Positions 1 to 9,548 of a stretch of 37,023 nt of DNA are shown one piece after another. Within the stretch, counting starts at the first letter, position 1. Every line of letters starts with the position of its first letter. This DNA is from Actinomycetes bacterium (GTDB lineage: Bacteria; Actinomycetota; Acidimicrobiia; Acidimicrobiales; Bog-793). The stretch covers positions 1 to 37,023 of the forward strand of contig JAJZLV010000053.1 of assembly GCA_021803215.1 (NCBI GenBank). The letters run 5' to 3'. The position numbers were made by a program, and so were the translations under genes. Under the pieces are notes generated by a model that did not search any database, had not been told where the DNA came from, and saw nothing but the letters and a program-made list of their open reading frames with translations.

Positions 1-1
1 G

Positions 2-604
2 CTTACGCGGCTGATCGGCGATGGGGTCCTCGACCGGGTCGCCCGTGGCGTCTACCGGCTGACGGGCGTCCCGCCAACCGACCACCTCGACATCCGTGCC
101 GCGTGGCTCCAGCTCGCCCCCGAGGTTCCGGCCTGGGAACGCTCCGCCGAGCAGGGAGTCGTCTCGCATCGCTCGGCGGCGGCCCTGTACGGCCTCGGAG
201 ATCTGCCCGCGGACCGGCACGAGTTCACGCTCCCAGGCCGCAAGCAGTCCCGACGTGCCGACGTCCGCCTCCACGTAGGAAGGCTCACAGACACCGAGTG
301 GGTCGTCCTTCGCGGCCTGCCCGTGACGCGTCCCTCGCGCATCGCCGCCGACTTGCTCGCCGAGCGCGAGGACCCCGAGTCGGTCGGGAGGCTCGTCTCA
401 GACGCCATTCGGGGTGTCTTCGACTACCCACGGACTTTCGCCGAGAAGCTCGCTCCGATGGCGGTGCAGTTTGGGCTGCGGCGGGGCAACGGCCTGGCCG
501 CGCTGCGCTGGCTCCTCGAACTGGGCGGTGACCGGCAGGCGCAGGAGTGGCTCGCCGAGGCGCGCGAGTCGCTCAGCCGCGCGCCCGAGGGCAGGGAGTC
601 GTGA
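2..604 (+). CDS. Type IV TA antitoxin, AbiEi family (5' end outside window)
   Basis: The reading frame is open from the window edge to TGA at 602-604, giving 200 residues of a protein whose start is missing. AbiEi proteins are winged-helix antitoxins that repress their own operon and counter the nucleotidyltransferase toxin AbiEii without direct binding. Seen here: the end of a winged helix (DRVARGVYRLTG) near the left edge, the family-typical SHRSAAALYGLGDLPADR at about 156-209, a basic PGRKQSRRADVRLH stretch, and an RPSRIAADLL segment leading into a helical C-terminal domain. The next reading frame starts at GTG 601 inside this stop codon, the usual coupling in abiE operons. That downstream toxin gene is truncated, so this antitoxin may now be an orphan. 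Confidence 0.85.
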   Translation, partial: LTRLIGDGVLDRVARGVYRLTGVPPTDHLDIRAAWLQLAPEVPAWERSAEQGVVSHRSAAALYGLGDLPADRHEFTLPGRKQSRRADVRLHVGRLTDTEWVVLRGLPVTRPSRIAADLLAEREDPESVGRLVSDAIRGVFDYPRTFAEKLAPMAVQFGLRRGNGLAALRWLLELGGDRQAQEWLAEARESLSRAPEGRES

Positions 605-747
605 CAGAGGATCGTCGGTACGCGAACCCGGCCGCCTTCCGTCGCGCCCTGACGGACCGACTCAAGGCGGCAGCACAGGAGGGTCGGTGGTCGCTGCCGC
701 AGCTCCAGCGGCAGTTCGCTCCCGGGCAAGGCAGAGGAGAGCTGTAG
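601..747 (+). pseudogene. Truncated AbiEii toxin remnant (N-terminal ~48 codons)
   Basis: GTG 601 overlaps the antitoxin stop codon, and the frame runs only to TAG 745-747. The peptide contains YANPAAFRRALTDRLK and LPQLQRQFA, which match the N-terminal helix of AbiEii/AbiGii nucleotidyltransferase toxins as known in actinobacteria (family pattern: FRRAL.DRL...L..L.RQ.AF). The homology stops just before the nucleotidyltransferase core, and neither of the other two forward frames resumes it before the convergent MFS gene at 818. The toxin is therefore lost by deletion rather than by a simple frameshift. What remains could be translated but cannot be a working transferase. Confidence 0.65.
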
Positions 748-817
748 GTCGGGTGGAGAGTCACGGCGATGTCACGGCGGGGTGAGAGGTGTGTGGTCGG
801 GCTTGCCAGTCGGCCTG

Positions 818-2317
818 TCAACCGAGGTGCATCGAGCTCCTGCTTGTCTGGATCTTGCCGCCTCTCAGCACGAAGGCCGTGATGACCGCCGAGGCGAAGA
901 GGATCAGGTAGACGACGACGAATGCGACCTTGTCGCCATGGACGGCCGCGGCAGCCTGCGCCTGCAAGGTCGACATGACATGAGAGGGCCGGAAGTGCGA
1001 GGCGGCGCTCGTGGCGATTGTGTTGAGCAGAGCAGGTCCGAGTGCTCCACCGATCTGCTGGGCGACGTTCGGCAAGGCCGAGGCCACGCCGGCATCTCGA
1101 GGCTCGGCCCCGGCCGTGGCGGCGTTCATGGCGGCCGAGAAGATGAGCCCCATGCCGGCGCCCGTCACGAGGAGGGCAGGCAGCACAGTTCGGCTGTAGT
1201 CACCGCCAACCGTGATGTGGGACATGAGCAGCATGCCGACGCCGCTCACCGCCATGCCGGAGACGACGAGGAGGCGGGGTCCGATGAGGTTCAGCAGGAC
1301 CACGCCGCCGATGGTGCTCGTGACCATGATCGTCCCGACCATCGGCAAGAAGGCGAGGCCCGTCCGTACCGGCGAGTAGCCGAGGGTCAGCTGCAGATAG
1401 TAGGTGAGAAAGAGGAAGACTCCGAACATGGCCACTCCGACGAGCAAGATGGCGAGATTGGAGCCGCCCCTGTTGCGGTCTGCTATCACCCGCAGGGGAA
1501 GGAGCGGGTGGCTCTTCCGGCTCTCGATCAAGACGAAGGCGGCCAACAAGAGCACCGAGGCCACCAAGAAGCCGAGGGTGGTGGTGCTTCCCCAGCCGCT
1601 CGTGTCAGCTTCGGAGAAGCCGTAGACGAGTGCCGCCAGCCCGCCTACGGCTGCGACGGTCCCAGCCAGGTCGAGCTTGGCCCCTGGCGCCCGCTCCTGG
1701 TTGCGGAAGAAGGTGACGGCTCCGGCTGCCGTCACGACTGCGAACCCGACGTTCACGAACAGGCACCAGCGCCAGTCGAGGTACTCCGTGAGCACCCCGC
1801 CGAGCAGCAGACCTACGGCGGCGCCGGCTCCGGCGATCGCACCGTAGATGGCGAAGGCCTTGGCCCGCTCCCGGACGTCGGTGAAAGTTGTGGTGAGAAG
1901 CGAGAGGGTTGCTGGGGCGAGGATCGCTCCGAAGGTGCCCTGGGCGGCTCTGGCGGCTACGAGCATCGCGAAGCTGGTCGAGAATCCGCCGATGGCAGAG
2001 GAAGCGGCGAAACCGGCAAGCCCGATGAGGAACATCCGCCGGCGCCCGAAGAGATCTGAGAGCCGGCCGCCCAAGAGGAGGAAGCCGCCGAAGGTGAGCG
2101 CGTAGGCCGTCACTATCCACTGGCGGTCGGCGTTCGAGAAGGCCAGTGCCTGCTGGGCGCTCGGGAGGGCGATGTTGACGATGGTCGCGTCGAGCACCAC
2201 CATCAGTTGGGCGAGGCCCAGGACGGCAAGGACCCACCAGCGGTGGTTCTTCTTCTCGCGCGGGAGGCTCTGCGCCCTTGGCACTTCGAGGGCGGCCTCT
2301 TCAGGGAGGACGCTCAT
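818..2317 (-). CDS. MFS drug exporter, DHA2 (EmrB/QacA) family
   Basis: A 499-residue inner-membrane protein with the 14-helix layout of proton-driven DHA2 exporters, which expel hydrophobic drugs and cations. Residues about 25-45 form the first helix and carry the DHA2 motif around LDATIVNIALPSAQ. Motif A (GGRLSDLFGRRRMF) follows helix 2, and GAIAGAGAAVGLLLGGVL is the proline-poor antiporter motif C in helix 5. The chosen start, ATG 2315-2317 (MSVLPEEAAL), lies just downstream of AGGAAGAG. The reading frame extends 86 codons further upstream, but that part is the antisense shadow of the TetR gene and has no transporter homology. The start shares one base with the stop of the TetR gene (TGATG), so the two are translationally coupled. 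The substrate cannot be read from sequence. Confidence 0.93.
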   Translation of the reverse strand: MSVLPEEAALEVPRAQSLPREKKNHRWWVLAVLGLAQLMVVLDATIVNIALPSAQQALAFSNADRQWIVTAYALTFGGFLLLGGRLSDLFGRRRMFLIGLAGFAASSAIGGFSTSFAMLVAARAAQGTFGAILAPATLSLLTTTFTDVRERAKAFAIYGAIAGAGAAVGLLLGGVLTEYLDWRWCLFVNVGFAVVTAAGAVTFFRNQERAPGAKLDLAGTVAAVGGLAALVYGFSEADTSGWGSTTTLGFLVASVLLLAAFVLIESRKSHPLLPLRVIADRNRGGSNLAILLVGVAMFGVFLFLTYYLQLTLGYSPVRTGLAFLPMVGTIMVTSTIGGVVLLNLIGPRLLVVSGMAVSGVGMLLMSHITVGGDYSRTVLPALLVTGAGMGLIFSAAMNAATAGAEPRDAGVASALPNVAQQIGGALGPALLNTIATSAASHFRPSHVMSTLQAQAAAAVHGDKVAFVVVYLILFASAVITAFVLRGGKIQTSRSSMHLG

Positions 2318-2961
2318 CAACTCTTCCTTGCTCTGGCGTCGGGCTGGGTCCGGTGCTGACCGACCCCTAGGGCGGGGAGGATGAGGGAGTCGACCAGGTC
2401 TGTGAGGTGCCGAGAGTCGACCGACCTTCCCTCGAGAACGGGACGAGAGACGATGGCCTGCAAGAAGAGGCCGGGCACGTAACGGACCGCCGGGTTGTCG
2501 CTCGCGATCTCCGCCCGTTCCACCGCCCGCTCGAGGATGGCCCCGAAGACTTCGTCGTTCGGCTTGAACATACATTCGCGCATGGCGCCGGCGAGCTGCG
2601 GGTCGCTCCTGATGGCGTGGCCGACCGCCGCGAAGAGCTGAGCGTTGGTCTCGGCAACCTGGCCGATCGTCTTAGCCACCGCCAGGAGGTCTCCTCGAAG
2701 AGTGCCGGTGTCGGGGACCACGTGGTGCTCTTTCATGGAGCGGATTGCCGCCGCCACCAGGCCGGGCTTGCCGGACCACTGCCGGTAGATGGTGGCCTTC
2801 GAGCTGTGGGCTCGCTGGGCGACGGAGTCCATCGTGAGCGCCTCGTAGCCGCTCTCGACGAGCAGCTCGAGGACGGCGTCGTAGAGCGACCTCTCCCGCT
2901 CGGAAGTGAGCCTGCTCCGGGCCATCGCCTGCTCGCCCCGTCCGTTGGTCCTCGGCTGCAC
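2317..2961 (-). CDS. TetR-family transcriptional regulator
   Basis: A 214-residue one-component repressor. The N-terminal TetR helix-turn-helix spans about residues 22-70, with SLYDAVLELLVESGYEALTM, then DSVAQRAHSSKATIYRQW as the recognition part. The C-terminal ligand domain (about 75-200) is of the TetR_C type often seen with drug exporters. The start is GTG 2959-2961, with GAGAGG 7 bases upstream; an in-frame ATG at residue 13 is possible. The gene runs straight into the MFS exporter gene with a one-base overlap, so it probably represses its own operon and is released by an exporter substrate. A palindrome that could be its operator lies 17 bases upstream of the start. Confidence 0.92.
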   Translation of the reverse strand: MQPRTNGRGEQAMARSRLTSERERSLYDAVLELLVESGYEALTMDSVAQRAHSSKATIYRQWSGKPGLVAAAIRSMKEHHVVPDTGTLRGDLLAVAKTIGQVAETNAQLFAAVGHAIRSDPQLAGAMRECMFKPNDEVFGAILERAVERAEIASDNPAVRYVPGLFLQAIVSRPVLEGRSVDSRHLTDLVDSLILPALGVGQHRTQPDARARKS

Positions 2962-2977
2962 CAGCGTCCTCTCAATA

Positions 2978-2993
2978 GAAACGATACGGTTTC
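2978..2993 (-). promoter_or_regulatory. Probable TetR operator upstream of the exporter operon
   Basis: The 16-base sequence GAAACGATACGGTTTC is an imperfect palindrome in which 12 of 16 positions are symmetrical, with perfect GAAAC/GTTTC outer arms. It sits 17 bases upstream of the TetR start codon in an unusually AT-rich patch, the usual place for an autorepressor site. A possible -10 hexamer (TATAGT, minus strand, 3003-2998) lies just upstream, so a bound repressor would cover the transcription start. Binding by the adjacent TetR protein is inference. Confidence 0.55.
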
Positions 2994-3093
2994 GTACACT
3001 ATAGCGGAGGCTGGCCGACGCGGCTCAGCCGGCGACCGTGAGCGGCCCTCCTGGCGCACCGGCTGCAACGTGAGAGGGGCTTTGCTGCGAGCG

Positions 3094-3149
3094 CCTGCCT
3101 TGCTGGCAGGAGCGGCCAGGGCCCTGCCCGGTTGCGGCGCCTCCGGCGC
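3094..3149 (-). terminator. Two short hairpins after the M55 peptidase gene
   Basis: A GCGCC/GGCGC stem (3137-3141 and 3145-3149, 3-base loop) begins 2 bases beyond the peptidase stop codon. A second stem, CCTGCC/GGCAGG (3094-3099 and 3105-3110, 5-base loop), follows. Neither has a U tract, so termination between the peptidase and the TetR operon is plausible but not shown. Confidence 0.35.
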
Positions 3150-3151
3150 TC

Positions 3152-3982
3152 CTAGAGCTCTGCGATGGCTCTCGTGAGGGCGATGGCGGTCGTGAAGGTG
3201 CGAAAGAGGCGAAGGGGGTCGTCGTCGGTGAGGGCGATCGTCCGGCTCGAGCGCCGCCTGGCCCCTCGGAGCGGCTCGCAGAGCTCTGCCATGTCGGCGG
3301 TCAGGAATGAGACCTCCAAGGTGGCCGGGAGCTCGATGCGAGGAGGTCGGATCTCTCCGGCGCGCACGCGCTCGATCGCCTGCCGAGCGCCTTCGGCGAT
3401 GGCCTTGCGAGCCCGCTCGGGGTGGAGGCTCTCCGCCGAGAAGCGTGTCACCGCCTCTTTCACCTTCACGCCGACGAGATCAGGGAAGAAGGGTTCCGCC
3501 TCCTCGAGAGTCACCTGGTCGCCCGTGATGAGCGCTACCGGCACCTCGTGGCCGACGGCGACCAGCCCGTTTATGCCGGCTTCGCCGGTCACGATGCCGT
3601 TCAGTCTCACTTCGCCCACCGCTCGGGGGTTGTAGGTGTGTGACAGCACCCCGTTCGAGCCCATCGAGCCGTGATACGAGACGAAAAAGACGGCGTCGAA
3701 GGAGCCGTCGAGCCGCTCCATCATGTAGAGCGGCTTGTGGCGGCCAGAGGAGTAGGAGGTGTTGGCCGGCAGCCTCCCGGGAGGCAGGTTGGCCATGGCG
3801 CCGTGCGAGTCGTTCAGCAGCACCTCGCCGACCCCGGCCGCCACCGCACCTTCGATGGCCGCCAACACCTCTCCGAGCAAGAGCTCGCAGCCTGTCTCGT
3901 AGGACGAGCCCGGGCCGCGGCACTGCGACCAGTCGACGATGCCGGCCGTGCCTTCCATGTCGCTCGAGATGAACAGTCGCAT
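3152..3982 (-). CDS. M55 family D-aminopeptidase (DppA-like)
   Basis: A 276-residue zinc peptidase of family M55. The known member, Bacillus DppA, is a self-compartmentalising decamer that releases D-amino acids from D-peptides, probably for peptidoglycan peptide reuse. The metal ligands known for DppA have counterparts here: Asp8 and Glu10 (ISSDMEGTAG), His60 (NDSHG), His104 (SYHGSMG) and Glu134 (VTGEAGING). His115 occupies the position of the proposed catalytic histidine. Length is normal for the family. ATG 3980-3982 is preceded by GGAGG at 5 bases. No peptide transporter lies alongside, unlike the B. subtilis dpp operon, so the gene probably has its own promoter in the 73-base gap shared with the divergent patatin gene. 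Confidence 0.92.
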   Translation of the reverse strand: MRLFISSDMEGTAGIVDWSQCRGPGSSYETGCELLLGEVLAAIEGAVAAGVGEVLLNDSHGAMANLPPGRLPANTSYSSGRHKPLYMMERLDGSFDAVFFVSYHGSMGSNGVLSHTYNPRAVGEVRLNGIVTGEAGINGLVAVGHEVPVALITGDQVTLEEAEPFFPDLVGVKVKEAVTRFSAESLHPERARKAIAEGARQAIERVRAGEIRPPRIELPATLEVSFLTADMAELCEPLRGARRRSSRTIALTDDDPLRLFRTFTTAIALTRAIAEL

Positions 3983-4055
3983 AAGGACCTCCGGGGCGAT
4001 GCTAGAGACGGGCCGGCGGGACCCGGTAGTTGGTGAGGCACGCGAGAATCCGACG

Positions 4056-5039
4056 ATGGCTCGGATCGGTCTCGTGCTCGGCGCCGGCGGCGCGGTCGGA
4101 GAAGGATTTCACGTCGGCGCCCTTGCCGCCATCGCCGAGGCGACGGGCTTCGACCCCCGCTCTTGCGAGGTGGTGGTCGGGACCTCGGCCGGCTCTGTCG
4201 TGGCCGCCTCCCTCCGAGCCGGACTGAGCGCCACGGACCTCTTCGCCCGGGTGACCGGCCGTCCTCTCAGCCCGGCTGGGCGGGCATTCCTCGAGTCGCT
4301 GCCCACCTCGAGCAACAAGCCGGCCGTCGCCACGCCGCCACGCCGGCTCGCCCCAGCCTCGCCGGAGCTCATAGGTCGCCTGGTAGCGAAGCCGCAGAGC
4401 TTCAAGGCTCTGAAAGCCCTCACCGCTCTGCTGCCAGAGGGTCGCCGGGACGGGGCCGGGTGGTTCACCGGCTTCGACATCGCCTTTCCCGACGGCGCCT
4501 GGCCGAAAGAGGCGCTCTGGATATGCGCCGTGTCTCTCGAGCGGGGAGATCGCGTCGTCTTCGGACGAGACGAGCCGGCGGTCGCAGGTTCCCCCCGGGT
4601 GGCCGAGGCGGTGCAGGCCTCCTGCGCCATACCGGCCATCTTCAAGCCAGTTGCCGTGAACGGCCGGCGCTACGTGGACGGGGGCGTCCACTCGCCCACC
4701 AACGCCGATCTCTTGTCGGGCCTGGCTCTCGACGCCGTCATCGTGAGCTCGCCGATGTCCATGAGCGGGTCACCGCCCGCCGGCACGAGCGGGCCGCTCC
4801 TCTCGGCCAGCCGGATCCCGGCCAAGAGGACCCTACGCCGCGAGCTGGCGCCGCTAACGGAACGCGGTGTGCCGATTCTCACCTTCGAGCCGAGCGGCGA
4901 GCTCGTCTCCCTCATGGGCATGAAGGCGATGGACTTCTCTCGCCGCGGCCCGGTGGCCGAGCAGACCTACTCGATGGCCAAGGAGGCCCTCGTCGGTGGA
5001 GCGGCCGAAGAGGTGGGAGCCATCCTCTCGGACGCCTGA
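4056..5039 (+). CDS. Patatin-like phospholipase / serine hydrolase (RssA type)
   Basis: A 327-residue cytoplasmic hydrolase of the patatin fold, expected to act on acyl esters of lipids with a Ser-Asp dyad. Seen: a glycine-rich oxyanion loop (GAGGAVGEGFH, residues 9-19), the nucleophile motif GTSAG with Ser44, and the catalytic DGG motif at Asp209 (YVDGGVHSPTNAD). No signal peptide is present. ATG 4056 is chosen because MARIGLVLGAGG is the normal start of the fold; the frame runs 39 codons further upstream, but that part overlaps the divergent peptidase gene antisense. Substrate unknown. Confidence 0.9.
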   Translation: MARIGLVLGAGGAVGEGFHVGALAAIAEATGFDPRSCEVVVGTSAGSVVAASLRAGLSATDLFARVTGRPLSPAGRAFLESLPTSSNKPAVATPPRRLAPASPELIGRLVAKPQSFKALKALTALLPEGRRDGAGWFTGFDIAFPDGAWPKEALWICAVSLERGDRVVFGRDEPAVAGSPRVAEAVQASCAIPAIFKPVAVNGRRYVDGGVHSPTNADLLSGLALDAVIVSSPMSMSGSPPAGTSGPLLSASRIPAKRTLRRELAPLTERGVPILTFEPSGELVSLMGMKAMDFSRRGPVAEQTYSMAKEALVGGAAEEVGAILSDA

Positions 5040-5193
5040 GCGACCGCTGTACGCTGTCCGCTCCCAGCCGGGGCGGCCTCGAGCCGGAAGTCTCGTGGCT
5101 TGCGAGGAGGTCCTCGCCGGGCCGCGTCGCCCCGGACTCGACGAGGCTCCCTCGCCGTGGCGCCCTTGCCCGCCCGCCCCGAGGTGATCACCG

Positions 5194-6000
5194 TCACTTG
5201 CGCTGACGGCGGCGCCAGGGGTGGTGTACGACCCCGATCGGCCGCCAGCCGGCCCAGCCGATCATCTCGATGCGTCCCTGGCGCAGGTAGGCGTGCGAGA
5301 TCATGTTGGCCCGGTCGGTGTTCTGGTTGACGATGGTGAGGAAGCTCCCCCGCACCCGGGAGACGACAGCGGCGTGCCCGTAGCCGCCCCCTGGGCTGTC
5401 GTAGCTGATGACATCACCGGGGTGCACATAGCCGATGTGGCCCTGGCGCTGGCGGGCCAGGTTGGGCGGTGCCGTGTAGAACATCTGGTTGCCGTTCCCT
5501 CGCCAGGTCGACTCGATCCATCCCTTCGAGAGGTAGAGCCGGTCGACCAGCTCGACGCACTGCCAGGCATAGCCGTCGACCACGACCCGTCCCCGGGGCG
5601 TCCTCGTCCAATGGATGCAGGCGGTGAAGCTGCCGGAGGTACCGTTCGAGAAGACTGGGACCCCCCGAAAGCCGCCTGGCCAGCGGTCACCGAGAAAGCG
5701 CATGCCATAGCCCCGCGGTCCCCGACAACCCGACCTCGGGTAGGCGGCTCGGCGACCGGCCGAGTCGAGCCCGAGCCCGAGGTCGCCGCGCGCGTCAGCT
5801 CTTTTAGCTCTCGGGCTCAGCTCGACGGCGGCGAGTCGGGCAGAGAGGGTGCGGGCGGCCGAGACGCCCGGGGCGGCGGCCGTCAGCCAGCCAAAGGCAC
5901 CGAGCGTGACGGCGAGTCCGCCAAGGGCTCCCCGGAGGCCCTTGGCGGCTCGCCGGCCCCCTGCAGGACGCGATCGTTCGGCGTTCAGTTGAAGCAGCAC
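5194..6000 (-). CDS. Secreted CHAP-domain protein, putative peptidoglycan amidase
   Basis: A 268-residue protein. Residues about 1-48 form a basic N-region and hydrophobic stretch (GLAVTLGAFGWLTAAAPG) ending near a VSA-A cleavage site, so it is probably exported. A low-complexity region to about 100 leads into a CHAP cysteine amidase/endopeptidase domain: nucleophile Cys148 (YAWQCVELVDRLY), then His209 (GDVISYDSPGGGYGHAAVV) and the polar pair in IVNQN (225-226). CHAP enzymes cut peptidoglycan cross-bridges or the stem amide. GTG 5998-6000 has GGGAGG 7 bases upstream. It stands alone between asd (same strand, 285 bases upstream) and the convergent patatin gene. A role in wall remodelling is inferred from the domain. 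Confidence 0.85.
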   Translation of the reverse strand: MLLQLNAERSRPAGGRRAAKGLRGALGGLAVTLGAFGWLTAAAPGVSAARTLSARLAAVELSPRAKRADARGDLGLGLDSAGRRAAYPRSGCRGPRGYGMRFLGDRWPGGFRGVPVFSNGTSGSFTACIHWTRTPRGRVVVDGYAWQCVELVDRLYLSKGWIESTWRGNGNQMFYTAPPNLARQRQGHIGYVHPGDVISYDSPGGGYGHAAVVSRVRGSFLTIVNQNTDRANMISHAYLRQGRIEMIGWAGWRPIGVVHHPWRRRQRK

Positions 6001-6285
6001 TCAAACCTCCCTCGCAGGTCGAGGCGGCCAGTTAAACCTCCAATTTCATTACTTTTTCGTTACGGCAAGAGGAGAAAGCATCTCTGACCACCGATCCGGT
6101 CTCGCCGCCGAGTCCGCCAGCGGCCTCGTTGTGTCCCAGGGCTGCCGCGCTCCTGCTCAGAGGGGGAGGACTGAGACTTTCTCGCCCGGGGCGCTCGAAG
6201 CTGCTAAGGCCGCGTGGAGCCCGCCAGCTCTGCTTGGCAGACGCCCGGGCTCTCTCCGAGTCCGAGGGGTCGGCTCCGCGAGCTT
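6001..6285. other. Leader/intergenic region upstream of the CHAP gene
   Basis: This region contains an AT-rich patch at about 6035-6066, unusual for the window and the likely promoter of the CHAP gene. On the minus strand it also has a small CTCAG/CTGAG hairpin near 6150-6175 that could end the asd transcript. I looked for the c-di-AMP (ydaO) riboswitch often found ahead of actinobacterial wall hydrolases and did not find its conserved blocks. No gene is seen. Confidence 0.4.
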
Positions 6286-7344
<1,059 letters not shown>

Positions 7345-8565
7345 CTAGGTGGTGGCGTCGAGCTCGAAGGCCCTGTGCAGGACCTGGACGGCCCGCTCGG
7401 CGAGATCGGCCCGCACCATGCAGGAGATGCGGATGGGCGAGGTCGAGATCATCTCGATGTTGATCTTCTCGCCCGCCAGCGTTTCGAACATGGTGGCCGT
7501 GACGCCCGGGTGGGTGCGCATGCCGGCTCCTACGAGAGAGACCGTTGCCACCTCCTCGTCGGCCACGACACCGGCTGCCCCGAGCTCGTCCTTCAGCGAG
7601 AGGGCTACCTCCTTGCTCAAGGCCAGGTCGTCGCGGGGCACGGTGAAGGAGATGTCCGTCGTGCCGGCGCGTGAGACGTTCTGGACGATCATGTCCACGT
7701 TGACTGCCTTGTCGGCCAGGTGCCTGAAGAGCGAGGCCGCGATGCCGGGCCGGTCCGATACGCCGGTCAAGGTGAGCTTGGCCTGCGAGGTGTCGTGGGT
7801 GATGGCTGACACGATCGCCTGTTCCATGTCGCTGTCCTCCTCGGTGATGACGGTGCCGGGCTCCCATGTGAAGCTCGAGCGCACGAGGAGCGGCACGTGG
7901 TGGTTGCGGGCGAACTCGACCGACCTGAGCGCCAGCACCCGCCCGCCGGTGGCCGCTATCTCGAGCATCTCCTCGAAGGAGATCTTCGGCACCTTGCGGG
8001 CTGTCGGCACGACGCGGGGATCGGCGCTGAAGACGCCCGAGACGTCGGTGTAGATCTCGCAGCGCTCGGCACCGAGGGCGGCAGCCAGGGCGACCGCCGT
8101 CGTGTCCGAGCCGCCCCGACCGAGCGTCGTCACGTCCCTCGTGAACGACACTCCCTGGAAGCCGGCCACCACCGGCACGACCCCCTCGGCCAGGGCGGCC
8201 CGCAAGCGGTCGCCCTTCACCTCGAGGATGCGGGCTTTGGTGTGCAATGTGTCGGTGATGATCCCCGCCTGGCTGCCCGTGAAGGAGGTGGCGGCACAAG
8301 AGCGCTCCGCCAGCGCCATGCAAAGGAGGGCCATCGAGATCCGTTCACCGGCCGTGTAGAGCATGTCGAGCTCTCTACCAGGGCGGACGCGGCTCACGTC
8401 CTGGGCGAGGCGCACCAGGTCGTCGGTGGTCTTGCCCATGGCGCTCACTACGACGACGACGTCCTCGCCCGAGCGCCTGGTGCGCGCCACGTGGTCGGCG
8501 ACCGCTCTTATGCGGTCGGCGTCGGCCACCGAGGTGCCGCCGAACTTCTGGACTACGAGGCTCAC
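7345..8565 (-). CDS. lysC: Aspartate kinase
   Basis: A 406-residue monofunctional aspartokinase, first step of the aspartate amino-acid family. The kinase domain opens with [15 protein letters not shown] and includes [15 protein letters not shown] and the [15 protein letters not shown] substrate/ATP region. Two ACT domains fill residues about 265-400 and would bind lysine or threonine for feedback control. The minus-strand frame can also start at TTG 8574; GTG 8565 ([10 protein letters not shown]) matches the usual N-terminus, though neither has a strong ribosome site. In many actinobacteria a second, shorter beta subunit starts inside this gene; that was not assessed here. It is followed at 9 bases by asd. 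Confidence 0.95.
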   Translation of the reverse strand: MSLVVQKFGGTSVADADRIRAVADHVARTRRSGEDVVVVVSAMGKTTDDLVRLAQDVSRVRPGRELDMLYTAGERISMALLCMALAERSCAATSFTGSQAGIITDTLHTKARILEVKGDRLRAALAEGVVPVVAGFQGVSFTRDVTTLGRGGSDTTAVALAAALGAERCEIYTDVSGVFSADPRVVPTARKVPKISFEEMLEIAATGGRVLALRSVEFARNHHVPLLVRSSFTWEPGTVITEEDSDMEQAIVSAITHDTSQAKLTLTGVSDRPGIAASLFRHLADKAVNVDMIVQNVSRAGTTDISFTVPRDDLALSKEVALSLKDELGAAGVVADEEVATVSLVGAGMRTHPGVTATMFETLAGEKINIEMISTSPIRISCMVRADLAERAVQVLHRAFELDATT

Positions 8566-8636
8566 GCTTGCCAAGCTAGCTGGCCCTCGGCCCCTGTTCC
8601 CCAGAGCTTCTCCCTGCTCGGGTACTCTTCCGGGCC

Positions 8637-9500
8637 GTGCCCAGCGACAAACGAGCCCGGCAGCGGGCAGCCCGCTACGAGAAGCGGGCCCAGGCCCAGC
8701 GTGCCGCGAAGCGTCGCCGCGCCCTCCGTCGAGGAGGGAGCCTCCTCGCCCTCGTGATCGCCATCGTCCTCATCGTCGTGCTGATCTCCTCGAGCGGGCA
8801 CGGCAAGAAGAGCGCCTCCAAGGAGACGACCACCACGACGAGCTCGACCACCACAACCACCACCTCGCTCCAGTCGGCCGCCGTCGCCCCGACCTGTCCG
8901 ACGGCCCACGAGACAAAGCGCCTCGTCTGGTTCACCAAGGCCCCGCCGGACTGCATCTCTAAGACCTCCACCTGGGCGGCGACCTTCACGACGAGCCTCG
9001 GTGACTTCACCGTCGACATGCCGGCCGCCGCCTCCTATGCAGCGGTCAACAACTTCGTCTTCCTCGCCCGCTGGAACTACTACAACGACACCTTCTTCCA
9101 CCGGGTCATCCCCGGCTTCGTCGTGCAGGGCGGTGACCCGACCGGGACCGGCTACGGCGGTCCGCACCACTACCCGGGCTACTCGTTCACCGGCAACTAC
9201 CCGCCGGCCTCCTGCAAGACGGACCCCGCCCAGTCCACCTGCTACGCCCCGGGCGACTTCGTGATGGCGAACTCCAACCCGAACCCCCAGACGCAAAACG
9301 CCAGCACAGACGGCAGCCAGTTCTTCATCGTGCTGCCGGGCGGCCAGAAGACTCTCAACAACGAGCCGACCTACACCCTGTTCGGCAAGGTCGTGAAAGG
9401 CATGTCTGTCGTCGACCGGATCGGCAAGGACGGGAGCCCGTCGGGCACCCCGAAGGTGAAGGTCGACGTCAAAAGCGTTACGGTCAAACAGATCTCATAG
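8637..9500 (+). CDS. Membrane-anchored cyclophilin-type peptidyl-prolyl isomerase
   Basis: A 287-residue protein with a very basic cytoplasmic N-terminus (1-32), one transmembrane helix (about 34-52), a Thr/Ser linker (about 64-77) and an extracytoplasmic cyclophilin domain from about 110. Cyclophilin motifs are clear: [24 protein letters not shown] (catalytic Arg in FHR) and GSQFFIVL. Compared with its downstream neighbour, the domain carries an insert of about 25 residues containing two cysteines ([17 protein letters not shown]), possibly a disulfide suited to the cell exterior. It probably helps fold exported proteins. GTG 8637 lies 71 bases from the divergent lysC start. The second cyclophilin gene follows at 48 bases. 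Confidence 0.93.
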   Translation: MPSDKRARQRAARYEKRAQAQRAAKRRRALRRGGSLLALVIAIVLIVVLISSSGHGKKSASKETTTTTSSTTTTTTSLQSAAVAPTCPTAHETKRLVWFTKAPPDCISKTSTWAATFTTSLGDFTVDMPAAASYAAVNNFVFLARWNYYNDTFFHRVIPGFVVQGGDPTGTGYGGPHHYPGYSFTGNYPPASCKTDPAQSTCYAPGDFVMANSNPNPQTQNASTDGSQFFIVLPGGQKTLNNEPTYTLFGKVVKGMSVVDRIGKDGSPSGTPKVKVDVKSVTVKQIS

Positions 9501-9548
9501 ACGCTGCGAGAGCACCGAGTCATGCCGGTGCCCAAAAAGGAGAGGTTG

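Noticed and set aside
782-2059. 425-residue plus-strand open frame opposite the MFS gene
   Set aside because: Composition is Gly/Arg/Glu/Asp-rich without domains, and it is exactly antisense to a clear transporter; a shadow of high-GC coding DNA.
6001-6285. c-di-AMP (ydaO) riboswitch ahead of the CHAP gene
   Set aside because: Expected by analogy with other actinobacterial wall hydrolases, but I could not find its conserved sequence blocks. A covariance-model search would settle it.
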